The notes under the pieces are model-generated. The model was not told the origin of the DNA. It ran no database searches and saw nothing but the letters and a program-made list of their open reading frames with translations. The translations under genes were made by a program, and so were the position numbers. DNA of 64,000 bases, taken from Pratylenchus scribneri. Its lineage: Eukaryota > Nematoda > Chromadorea > Rhabditida > Pratylenchidae. Of this stretch, positions 1 to 13,866 are shown one piece after another. Each line of letters begins with the position of its first letter. The first letter of the stretch is position 1. Location: the NCBI GenBank assembly GCA_030063045.1, contig JAQSEB010000124.1, positions 186,001 to 250,000 on the forward strand. The letters are read 5' to 3'.

Positions 1-321
1 ATAAAATAAAAACATTTCTTCAATTTCTCAGTATACATTTTATTTTAAAATTTAAAAATTTGCAATAATGCAGAATAAGTCCCAATTCTTTTTTTCTAAT
101 ATTAAATTAATTTTGCAAAAAATTAAACCCATAAATAATTGTTAATAAATATTTCATAAAATTTAAGAAAAATTGTTATTTTTCATAAATTTATCGAAAT
201 AATTCAGAATGTTCAAAAAATAATTTTATTGAAAAAATCCGGTGAATTTTTACAGAAAATAAGTCTAAAATTACATTCATTCATAGCATTTCTTAAATAC
301 TAAAATTTTCAATAATCTCAG
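1..321. other. AT-rich non-coding start of window
   Basis: No open frame with coding character is visible. The stretch is very AT-rich and ends at the 3' splice site (ATCTCAG) of the nuclear-receptor exon, so it is best read as intron of that gene, whose 5' part lies outside the window. Confidence 0.6.
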
Positions 322-915
322 AAGGAATGCGCAACTCCTGTCGAGCCTGCCGTCTCCGTACATGCATTGAGGCAGGCATGAACATTGATATGACACCAAT
401 TTCTTCATCCACAATAACAAATGCATCTTCTACTTCAACCGCCACAAATTCAATCAACCCAACTAATTCTACGGCAAACATCTTCATGATTTCGCCAACA
501 AACACAATGAGTTTGTATTTCGTTATTCATTTACGAAAATTTTTTATAAAGTAAAAAAACTTACCTTTTTAAGTTTTTTACAACTCATATAATAATTATC
601 ATTCTTTATTATTATTAAAAGTATAAAATAATTTTTTAATTATTTAAGAAAAATCGTAATTAGCATTAATTAAAAAAAATTAAAAATGGAATACTTAAAA
701 AAATTGCTTTTTCACCTTAAAAAATAATTATTTATTTTATGGGTTGAAGAATTTTCAATTTTTTTATTTATTTTTAAAGAAAATATTTTTTAAACCAAAT
801 TTTAAAAAAATTTTAAATTTATTTAAAAATAATGCATTTTTCAGTTCCAAGTTCTTCTACGGAAATTTTGCATCCGCCGGGCACATCAATGAGCCACTTA
901 AATTCGTCTTCGAAG
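322..915 (+). CDS. Nuclear hormone receptor, DNA-binding-domain fragment (two exons)
   Basis: Partial gene. Exons are 322-510 and 845-915. The first exon reads GMRNSCRACRLRTCIEAGM, the second zinc finger and C-terminal extension of a nuclear receptor DNA-binding domain (pattern RNxCRxCRxxxCxxxGM). A Ser/Thr/Asn-rich hinge follows. The donor after nt 510 leaves one base, and the acceptor TTTTTCAG at 844 supplies two, giving an open frame (IPSSSTEILHPPG...) that again looks like a hinge; it ends at AAG/GTTATT in phase 0. The first zinc finger must lie upstream of the window. No ligand-binding domain was found downstream. Receptors of this class are ligand-regulated or orphan transcription factors acting in the nucleus. 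The family call rests on the cysteine pattern; the subfamily is unknown. Confidence 0.75.
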
Positions 916-1095
916 GTTATTTTATTTTAAATTTGAATTATTCAAAACATTTTTTGAATCGGAAAAAGACCAAAAACCAAATTCCTTTTATAAATTTCGA
1001 TTCTTTAAATTTAAATTTTTAAGGAAAAATTATTCTTTTTATTTCATTCAAAATTTAAATTTTTTTATAATTCTATTATAAAAATATTTTAAATC

Positions 1096-1196
1096 TGACA
1101 TTTTATACATTCGATGCTTCTTGATGAGTTCAACAAAATGGTATAAGATTTATAGGGTCAAAAGCCGGTTTCTGATTTATTAGAAGTCAAAAACTT
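1096..1196. repeat. Half copy of the AACCGGTTT inverted-repeat family
   Basis: Carries ACATTCGATGCTTCTTGATG, then AAAATGGTATAAGATTTATA, GGGTC and GCCGGTTTCTGATTTATTAG, in the same order as one arm of the full elements near 7.6, 10.2, 13.0 and 16.1 kb. The opposite arm is not visible, so this is a truncated copy. Confidence 0.7.
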
Positions 1197-1309
1197 GGGA
1201 TTAATAAAAATACAAAGTGGGATAAAAAGATATTTTTCTATTTGAAATATTGAAATATAAAATATTTTCAATTAAAAATATTTTAAATAAAATTTAATAA
1301 TTTATAAAG

Positions 1310-1402
1310 GTGATCAGCAAATGCAATTGCAAATTCCAATGGTGTTGCCAAGTTGTGTGCGAAACTTGCCGAAATCGGACAGAAATATTCACATGCAAAT
1401 AG
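1310..1402 (+). CDS. Wnt C-terminal exon (isolated)
   Basis: A 31-codon open stretch after an acceptor (TTTATAAAG) ends at TAG. It reads [18 protein letters not shown]... and closes with FTCK-stop, the signature C-terminus of Wnt ligands (CxCKFxWCCxVxCxxC...CK). Spacing of the cysteines and the terminal CK match the family. No other Wnt exon is visible upstream inside the window; instead nuclear-receptor exons precede it, and both ends are phase 0. It may be the last exon of a Wnt gene whose remaining exons lie left of the window, a stranded fragment, or a sign of misassembly. Confidence 0.8.
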   Translation: MISKCNCKFQWCCQVVCETCRNRTEIFTCK

Positions 1403-2666
1403 AATAGACGAATAAAAAATAAAAATATTAACAAAAACAGATATTCAACCAAAAATTAATTCCAAATAAAATAAAAATTAACAATAAATTCCATTCCCTA
1501 TTAATTAAATTTTTATGCCCCCCCCCCCCGCCAATTATTATTTTCCTTATTAATATGTAAAGTTGATCTCGTCTCCAAATAATTTTTTGAAATTTAATAA
1601 AGCTTAAAAATGTATTTGGATGTAAAATATGCAATTATAAGTCAATTACGCCAATGCCACAGAATTATATATTTGAAAGTTTTAAATTTTTTTAAATAAA
1701 TTACATTAAAATTGAATTATCGAATCTAGAACTATTCAAATTACGATATTCAAAAGTTAGGATAATTTTATTAAGGGCAGAGGTTAATTTAATTACCCGC
1801 AATTATATATGAGCACCAGGGATGTGGCATGGGCATCGTATTGTAGAGCAAAGTTTATTGAACACACTCCAATTTTTAGCTACCATACCAATGAATTTAT
1901 TTTATTCTTCAAATCAGCATAATTTTTTTTGAAACTAAAGATGTCAATTTCAATTTATTCAATCCAAAGAAAGGGTGAATCAACTCTTTTCAAAATACTA
2001 CTAGAGTGAAAAAAGGAAATTGTATGGATATGGTCTCAATTGATAAAAATAAATTGGATCTGCTGGTTTTAAAATTGATAATAATAAGTAATAAAATAAA
2101 TTAGAACAAGGAAATTGAAAATGTGGAAATGAAAAGAAATGATAAAAAAATGTCTGGAGTCTGGACGGCATACAATTTTGTAGATTAAATAGCAATTTAT
2201 AATTCTAACTGATTGATAAACATATATGTAAACAATTGAATATGGTTATGGAGTAAATTCACGCATATATCCAAATCTTTGTTAGAGGAGGATGGGGAGG
2301 ACATTGTGGGAAATTATTGTAAATATTCATTAAATTAAAATATGATTAAATTATTAATTTCTGATATTCATTTTTTATATTTACCATCTTGATTAGGTAG
2401 ATTTTAGCTACCATATTTTAGCGTGATCTAAAGATCTAAACCTTATCTATCCTTATTATTATTATCATATAATTTTTTCCAAGAATTCTATTCAGTCTAT
2501 TACTTAAACATCAATATAGTACTTATTTGGACATTTTGGGAAATGTCCATTCTTTAAGCCTTTGTTCTAATTTTATAAATAATTCATATTATATAAAGCA
2601 GAAATAAATATAAGAATGATTAATTTATAATTATAATTTCAAGCTATTATTTTCACATATTTAATC
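1403..2666. other. Intergenic, no gene seen
   Basis: AT-rich DNA with a C10 run near 1520. Short frames on both strands lack any recognisable motif or splice structure. It separates the Wnt stop codon from the ZIP start codon and presumably includes the ZIP promoter, but no promoter element can be pointed to. Confidence 0.5.
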
Positions 2667-5600
2667 ATGAAAATTCACCTAACTCTTATAAATTCAACAA
2701 ATTCCACATTAACAACACCACCAACACAAAATGCGCTGAAATCAATTCTATTAATTGTACTCTTTTTTGGCACATTCCTCGCCGCAACCAGTTCATTCCT
2801 CCTCCGCCGTTTTGTTTTGGGCCAACAACAAAGTGGCCATCATCCAAATTCTTCGCCAACATTTAAGCTGGCATTTTCGTTGCTTTCCTGCTTTGGTGCC
2901 GGCGTCTTTTTGGCCACATGTTTGTTGGATTTGTTGCCGGATTCAATGGATTATATAAAACAAGCGGAAAAGAGGATGGGCACTGAAATCCAATTTCCAT
3001 TGCCTTCATTTTGTGTGGCATTCGGCTTTTTGCTTGTTTTGCTACTTGAACAGGTTTCCAGTTTCCACTCAAAAATTGGCTATCCGAATTTTGCGCATTT
3101 TGTTCAATATCTTGACAATATTTCGCAAATTTATTTATGGAGTTTATGGAGTACAGGGGAAAATGATGATGGGGTCGAATCCATCTGTCAATCAAATTGT
3201 CAATCGTCGGTGGATTAGAAAAGTTAGAACATTTCAGTGCCAATTTTGACGAGTTACAATCACAACTCAACAAAGAATGAAACAGTTTGATACGATTTTG
3301 GTAACATTTTATAGAGCTAATCAAGCTATATTGAATATTAATTTCGGGATCTATGAATAGGAAGATATCAATTTCAAGCTTCTAAATTATTAAAAATGAT
3401 TTTCATTCACTTTTCGACTTTAAATCACTTAAATTTAGATTAATTAGAAAAGTTTAATTCACAATTTAATAGAACGTAAAAAGCTCTATTTAGTGATACT
3501 AAGATGGTTTCAAACTGTTTCTTCTTTGCTGAGTTTTGACCCATCAAAATGACTGGCATCGGAACATATCACAGAGCATTGGCGGAGGAAAACCGGTTAA
3601 AATTAGCAAAAATTTAAAATTTTTAAATTTTTTTCGTCCATAGAAAATATAAAACAATGAATCTCGATGAGCTAAAGCTATGCATTAAAATCAAAAAAAA
3701 AAGTTAAGCTGTAAAAACAAATAACAGTCGCCCAGAGCAGAGTTGATATGACCCTTCTGCTGCCCTCTCATCAACCTCCAACTCCATCAATGATTGACAA
3801 TTTGGTTGACAGATTACATTGTCCATATATTACTTTCCCTTGAGTCTCCCTCCCAACTCCATCATTTGATGTAAAAATGATTATCAAAAACAAAAATTGG
3901 CCAACAGAATGATTGGCCAAAAAAAGAAAAACTCGATTTTGGTCTATTTTACCATTTTTGGTCAGAATTTTTTGCAATTTCCAATCAAATCTACTGAATT
4001 AGGGCTATAAAATTTATATCTAATTTACTAGATTTAATCTTAGATAGATTGAAAATTTGACTTGATGCATAAAATTCGGGTACAACAAATTAATTTCCTT
4101 GCAAAAATTATTATTCTTAATTTTCATTAGACTATCCTTTATGCACATAAACGTGGTTGGATCGGTAATAGTAGGATGGAACAACTTCTCGCGCATCAAG
4201 AAGATTCCGGTCTATTAACATCAACGAGAAGACATCATTCTCATGAAAATAATAATGATGAAGGTTTTGCCCAAATTGATGGCGAGGAGGAGGATGCCCA
4301 TTTCGATCCAAAAACACATTCAACTTTTCGGGTTCTTCTATTGGTTTTTGCCCTCTCATTACATGCTATGTTCGAAGGCCTTTCCATAGGAATGGTTTCG
4401 GATGTGCCAATTCTATTACAGGTTATTATAAAATAATCGAAAAAGAATAGTCCAATTTGTCGCCGTTCCAATTTTTTAGTGCTGATAATTGGTTATTTTG
4501 GTGGCAACTTAATGGAGAAATCTATTCAATGATATTATTTTTAAATTCATTCCGAATTGTTGGAGTTATGCTCAAAATCCATTTAAATAACTATAATTAA
4601 TGGATTAACCAAATTTTTAGTAGTTTTAAAGTTATAAGAAGCTCGATAACTATTAATCCAATGTTAATAAAATTAATATTATTGAATAGCAATCTCAATC
4701 TCAACTTGTTCTTTAATTTGGTAACAGAAACCATCAAAATTATTTTAATCCAGATAAGTCAAAAATGCTTGCAAAAGGTTGGATCGGTGACAAATTGGGG
4801 CTTATCCGCTTATCGCGCTAGGCAGTTTATACGATATGCAATCGAAATGTTAATAAAAAATTTCAAAATTATAAATCAAAAAATCATTTTTTTCAGTGAT
4901 AATTAAGAATAAATATTTAAATATGAATCTGCCTATCATTTATGACAATTTGGTTATGGTTAGCAAATCTATTATTTATCATGGAGAGGTCATATTAAAT
5001 ATTAATGTCGGCAATTGGGGTTACATAAATGTTGTAATATGAATAAAATAAGGTTACATTTATGTTTAAATCACAAAATTACATCAGAAAGACATATAAT
5101 TTTGCATAAAATTGATTGTTTTGTTAAATTTTTGGCTATTTTAAATTGCTTAAAAAACATAATGCATTAAATTCCCATAATCCATTATTCATTTACTATT
5201 TTGTATTTGTATAGATTTTCTTTGCTTTGATCATTCATAAAACTGTGGTTGGCTTCAGTCTTGGAGTTCGTCTTGTGCAATCAAAATTAAATTCAACAAA
5301 AATTGTTTTATCATGTGCCTTATTTTCTGGGCAAATATTGTTGGGAGGTTTCCTTGGTTTGGCCATTATGGACATTCTCAATGGAAGTTCTTCCATATTT
5401 CTCATTTCCGGAATACTTCAGGTTTCTTATATTTGGTTGAACAGAAATTTGTGCAATTCCGAATTTTGCTCTATAAAAAATTAATTAGGGAAAAGAATTA
5501 GTGGATTTGATTGGAAAATGAAAAAGCAGCAAAATGGGCCAATCGGCCAGTTTTGGTTTTTTCGCCATAACTTTCTGTCCAATTATGTTTTCGTTCAATC

Positions 5601-6321
5601 AATTTGATACAAAATGCTCTTGAAACAAATTTAAACTAATATTATTAATTTTTGTAATTTTCGATTATCCTGGGTCCAGATTGGAAATATTTTTTGAAAT
5701 ACTTTTACTCATAATTTGATTGTAAAACGATGAAAAACATGATTCTAGGTGATTTTAGGGTCACCAATTTTGGGGGTAGCTAAAAGGTAATTTGGGGGAA
5801 AAAATCTGGACCCAGATAACCGAAAAATACAAAAATTTGGGCAATGGGCACTTAATGTTTGGATCGATATTCGATAGGATATAATCGGGATTAGGGTTAG
5901 GATCGCCCTCAGGGATAGGATATCATCTCACGTATCCCTAACCCTAATCCTATTCATCCACTAATCTGGCTCAAATGGGGACCCATCATTTCCCCATCTC
6001 TACATAAAGGGAACCCAAAAACATATAAGTAAAGTGCCAAAATTTGTTGCTGTAAAAATATTGTCAGATAGTAGCTAATTCGTAAAATTCGGATGTCAAA
6101 TTTTATAGCCATTTTATTACCATTTTCCTTAATTTATTATAATATGATTTAATTGTGATATTAAATTAAAGGCCATTGCTTGTGGAACATTTTTATATGT
6201 GACTGCATTTGAAATTTTGCCCCATGAATTAGACAATGACACAAATATTCCATTGAAAATGCTTTCTTTATTAATTGGATTTGGAATGATCACCGGTTTT
6301 ATTGCATTATTTCCTGAATGA
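2667..6321 (+). CDS. ZIP family zinc transporter (SLC39A1-3-like)
   Basis: Four exons, 2667-3053, 4131-4421, 5215-5421 and 6172-6321, joined in phase 0, give 344 residues, the usual length for SLC39A1-3-type ZIPs. These are multi-pass transporters bringing zinc into the cytosol. Seen: hydrophobic segments near residues 25-46, 69-87 and 108-127; FGAGVFLATCLLDLLPD in the second; LLLEQ/TILYAHKRG after the third; a variable cytosolic loop with a short His stretch (RRHHSHEN) and an acidic run; then LSLHAMFEGLSIG and HKTVVGFSLGVRLVQS, the metal-path His/Glu motifs of transmembrane helices 4 and 5; finally IACGTFLYVTAFEILPHEL and a short hydrophobic C-terminus. The family is clear; the exact orthologue is not. 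Intron 3 holds repeat copies at 5495-5640 and 5658-5826. Confidence 0.92.
5495..5640 (+). repeat. Dispersed repeat (ATTAGTGGATTTGATTGG family)
   Basis: Contains TTAGTGGATTTGATTGG, GCAGCAAAATGGGCC, CCAGTTTTGG and CGCCATAACTTTCTG. Related, diverged stretches occur near 32443-32570, 39630-39750, 42645-42745 and 52795-52990 on the + strand, and near 3890-3995 and 45295-45375 inverted. No termini or target duplications could be fixed. Confidence 0.5.
5658..5826. mobile_element. MITE-like inverted repeat (TTATCTGGGTCCA family)
   Basis: Terminal inverted repeats TTTTCGATTATCCTGGGTCC (left) and TCTGGACCCAGATAACCGAA (right) bound about 170 bp in a ZIP intron. A relative lies at 42754-42957 in a gon-1 intron, with termini GGTTATCTGGGTGCA and TGCACCCGGATAAC. 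No transposase is present. Confidence 0.6.
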
Positions 6322-6548
6322 TGAGGAAAAATAAATTTTTTCAACATTGCCAGTTGCCACATTCCATTTTTATTGTCATTTTTGTATATTTATTATTTTA
6401 AAAATTAATTCGCATTTTTGATTTTAATTTTTAATTTGTGCAATATATAGTTTAAAAATCATTTTATACGTAAAATAGTCTGATGAAACTACAGAAATTA
6501 TTTTTCTAATTATTATAAAAGTACATATCAATTTTAAGCTTTTCTTCA

Positions 6549-8602
6549 ATGAGCAAAAATGCTTCTGATGAAATTGAAAGTCCACCAAAGAAGAAGGCTA
6601 AGAAAAGGTTTAAAAATAAAAATATTTTTTTATTTTTTTTTTTAAATTTGAACAGTATTAAATTCGGTGGTTGGTTTCCGGATTGTTTGGATTGGTTCAA
6701 ACGACCGGAATTGGCCCAATCCTCGTTGAGCACTTCCTCATCGATATTCAATCAATATTGTTGGCCAAAATTGCATGGAAGAAAAGTGAAACCTCACACT
6801 GTTCCGAGATTGATATTTACTCGCGAGAAGGATAATGAGGGCGGCAATGAGCGCAGCATTTTGAAAATCGGCCAACACAGTTTGTTTCCAATTGCGAAGA
6901 TAAACTTGCCGGAATACATTACTGGATTTGGTGAAATTACTTTCGAGTAATAAATATTTTAATCATAAATTTTTAAAAATAAAAATTTTTTATATTAGAT
7001 TTGTTGACGACGAAATTTTGCAATTTGTGCAGAAAATTGTCCCATTGTTGGAGGATAGAATCACAATACATTTCAATTTCCAAGCCAACCGTTGCCATCA
7101 AGGTTTTAAAGATCCTTTCATCAATCTGATGGAAATGTTGGCACCAAAGACGAACAAATTGGAAATTTATGATTCTGATTTCGATTTGATCAAATTTCAC
7201 CAGCGCATTCCCAACTTTATTTTTGGCCTTCAATCAATTTTAATTACAAATTTCACGAATAATTTGATGGATTTATTTGTGGAATGGTTGAATGTGTCAA
7301 CGGAAGATGAGAAGCCAAAAATGCTCTCAATTGGTTTCGCACATCGTGGTCACTCAGTGGATGTAATTGATCGTTTTAAAGAAGTTATAAATAATATTAA
7401 AAAAAAATATTTTGAATTTATATGACGGGTTAGTTCAATTCCATGCGAACCAACTTGTCCAATGTTTTTCATAATAAGAACAAACTAATTTTAATGTAAA
7501 TTAAAAAACAGACTATTTGCAATCTAATAATGATGTTAATTTTTGGTGCTATGACATTTCCACAATAGTATAAATATGGGCACTTCCACAATGGTAAAAA
7601 TATAAAGTTTTTGGTTTCTAATAAATCAGAAACCGGTTTTAGACCCTACAAATCTTATACCATTTTGTAGATCTCATCGAGACGCATCGAATGGCTATAA
7701 TTTTTATGGTTTGGTCAAAATAAACGAGTTTAAAACCAAAAATTTGAAAAATGATTTAATATCATTTAATTTTGGACCAAACCATAAAAAATTATATACC
7801 AATCGATGCGTCTCGATGAAATCTACAAAATGGTATAAGGTTTGTAGGGTCTAAACCGGTTTCTGATTTATTATAATCGAAAACGCCTATATTTGTACCA
7901 TTTTGGACATATTTGTACCGCCCCTTTACAGATTGTGAAAATGACCCCCGGATGGTTAATTTTATTTAAATCGGTTCAGAAATGATTAAATCATGAAATC
8001 ATGGCCTGAAAGCAAATTACAAATTTTCGAGTTTTTTGGCATAGTTCCATCATTTCTGAACAAATTTTAATAAAATTAATTGGATAGCCAACAATCTGCT
8101 CTTTAATTCGGTTAAAAACATCAAAATTAGTTCAATCCTTAATGAGTCATAAATCATTATAACGGCGAAAAGTTGGAGTTGGGGCATAAAAACCTCACCA
8201 AATTAAGTTTATTTTTTCAGTTATAAGTCTGGCAGGCACTAACCTAAATCTAAATCGGAAACCAAAGTCATCATTAATCATATTTTTTCACATTTGTATT
8301 TTAAGGAATTTTTCAAATGGGCTGAACCAGTCAATTATATCATTCAGCTATATTATTATGATGAACCAATATCAGCAGAAGAATTGGATGAAGAAGAAAT
8401 TTTCACGGAACAAATTGAAGAAGAAGAAATTTTCAAAATTGAGAACGAAATGACTGGGGAAATACTCAATTTGTATAACAAGCCAATTGAATTTGAACAT
8501 ATCCTTATAAGATACAAAAAAGATGGCGAAAAAACGCCAAAAAATGAATGGATGGAAGAATTGAAGCGAGAAGAGATTCCAACTATTTGGATCGGCGGAT
8601 GA
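6549..8602 (+). CDS. F-box-like protein of a plant-parasitic-nematode expanded family
   Basis: Four exons, 6549-6607, 6656-6946, 6999-7383 and 8306-8602, keep frame and give 343 residues. After a Lys/Ser-rich start (SPPKKKAKK), residues 20-60 (WFPDCLDWFKRPELAQSSL...) resemble a degenerate F-box helix pair. The middle part (EILQFVQKIVPLLEDR..., NLMEMLAPKTNKLEIYD) and the end (FKIENEMTGEILNLYNKP) follow the layout of a large family of F-box-like proteins I recall from cyst nematodes (Globodera, Heterodera). True F-box proteins bring substrates to SCF ubiquitin ligases; that role here is inference. The C-terminus has an acidic run (EELDEEEIFTEQIEEEEIF). A plausible splice-leader acceptor (ATTTTAAG, 6531-6538) lies ten bases before the ATG. 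The third intron (7384-8305) carries an AACCGGTTT repeat. The donor of exon 3 (GAA/GTTATA) is the least certain junction. Confidence 0.7.
7613..7885. repeat. AACCGGTTT inverted-repeat element, full copy
   Basis: The left arm (TTTCTAATAAATCAGAAACC, then GGTTTTAGACCCTAC, CATTTTGTAGATCTCATCGA, GACGCATCGAA) is mirrored by the right arm (CGATGCGTCTCGATGAAATC, AAAATGGTATAAGG, ACCGGTTTCTGATTTATTA). About 270 bp with long terminal inverted repeats and an AT-rich centre, inside an intron: a non-autonomous DNA transposon (MITE) by structure. Confidence 0.8.
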
Positions 8603-12698
<4,096 letters not shown>

Positions 12699-13040
12699 AT
12701 GAAAAAAGAAATGTGCAGAAGAAAAATGAGAAAGAAGTTTGAATATTCAATGGAATTCAAAATAGATATATGGAATTTAAATTTTATCATTTTGTAAATC
12801 ATTATAAAATTTTATTACATCAAAGAACTAAATTGCTTTGAATTTTGTTTTAAATTTTATTCACTTAAGAGTTTAAAAATAAAAAATATATATTTGTATT
12901 TTTTTGCAGAAGATTTTAAATTAGTCTTCAATAATATTATTTAAAAAATTTTCTTAATTTTAATTTAATTTATTAATTGTAAATTTATTCAATTTTTAAT
13001 ACTTTAAAAGGGACACTATTTTTTTACCCAAAAATTAGTT

Positions 13041-13330
13041 TTGACTTCTAATAAATCAGAAACCGGTTTAAGACTCCACAAATTTTATACCATTTTGTAG
13101 ATTTCATTGAGACGCATAAAATTGTTTATAAAATGTAAAGTTTTGGCACAAAAATAAAGAGTTTAAAACCAAAAATTGGAAATATTGCTTAAACGATTTA
13201 ATTCGATAATTTCAATTTAAATAAACTAAGAAATGAATATGTCAAAAAATGCGTCTCGATGAGATCTACAAATTGATAAGATTAAGGGTTTTAAAATCGG
13301 TTTCTGATTATACGATGTCAAAAACTACTT
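13041..13330. repeat. AACCGGTTT inverted-repeat element, full copy
   Basis: Left arm TTGACTTCTAATAAATCAGA, AACCGGTTTAAGACTC, CATTTTGTAGATTTCATTGA; right arm GCGTCTCGATGAGATCTACA, ATCGGTTTCTGATTATACGA. The same layout as the copies in the neighbouring introns. Confidence 0.75.
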
Positions 13331-13410
13331 TTTGGGTAAAAAAATATTATTTTTGGCTAAAAAATAATTACTGCTTTAAAAGTGGCATAATTTTTGTAAA
13401 AAATAAAGCA

Positions 13411-13447
13411 AATAACGCATTCTGACTGTCAGTCGGAATGCGTTATT
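13411..13447. repeat. Perfect 12-bp-arm hairpin
   Basis: AATAACGCATTC, a 13-nt loop containing TGACTGTCAGTC, then GAATGCGTTATT. It is next to an AACCGGTTT element and between two convergent genes. It could be a transposon remnant or a structured 3' element; nothing decides between them. Confidence 0.6.
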
Positions 13448-13866
13448 TATAATTTGAATTTGTGTGAAGGCGTATATATAGATGAGGGAAATCAACCCCG
13501 GGAAAAACGTCGTGGTGCAAAAAAGGTAAGGGAGAGGGAATATTCAGCAGCAGCGATCTCCACCCAATTCCAGCACTATTTCTCCATTTTTTCGTTTCTT
13601 TTTCCATTTGTTATATTGAGTATTGTTACCAATAATATAAGGAAGCACTTACCCAAAAAATTTTTTGTGATTTGTTCTAGAAAGTGGTTTTTAGAGATAA
13701 TGAGGGATCACGAATTCGGCAATAATTTTATCAAATCAAACAGTTTTATCAAAGATTTGTCGATATTTATCAAGAATTGTTAATAAAAAATAATTCGTCA
13801 AATTTCAATGGTTTTTATGCTTGTTTAACAAATTTAATTCTGCTGAATTGTATTTGATTGGCCCAA

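Larger units (their letters stand above)
12699..13866. other. Intergenic between convergent ADH and ubiquitin-ART genes
   Basis: Holds one AACCGGTTT element (13041-13330), a 12-bp-arm hairpin (13411-13447), and a frame from 13454 (CEGVYIDEGNQPREKRRGAKK, followed by a GTAAGG donor) that looks exon-like but has no recognised family and no partner exon. Both flanking genes end here, so 3' processing signals are expected, but none was fixed. Confidence 0.5.

Noticed and set aside
1785..1830. TTTAATTACCCG...TATGAG, reminiscent of spliced leader SL1
   Set aside because: No splice donor after the sequence, no Sm site with stem downstream, and several mismatches.
2863..3324. 153-codon minus-strand frame
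   Set aside because: Shadow of ZIP exon 1 and its intron.
13454..13783. 109-codon frame starting CEGVYIDEGNQPREKRRGAKK
   Set aside because: The first 20 residues look exon-like with a GTAAGG donor, but no partner exon or family was found.
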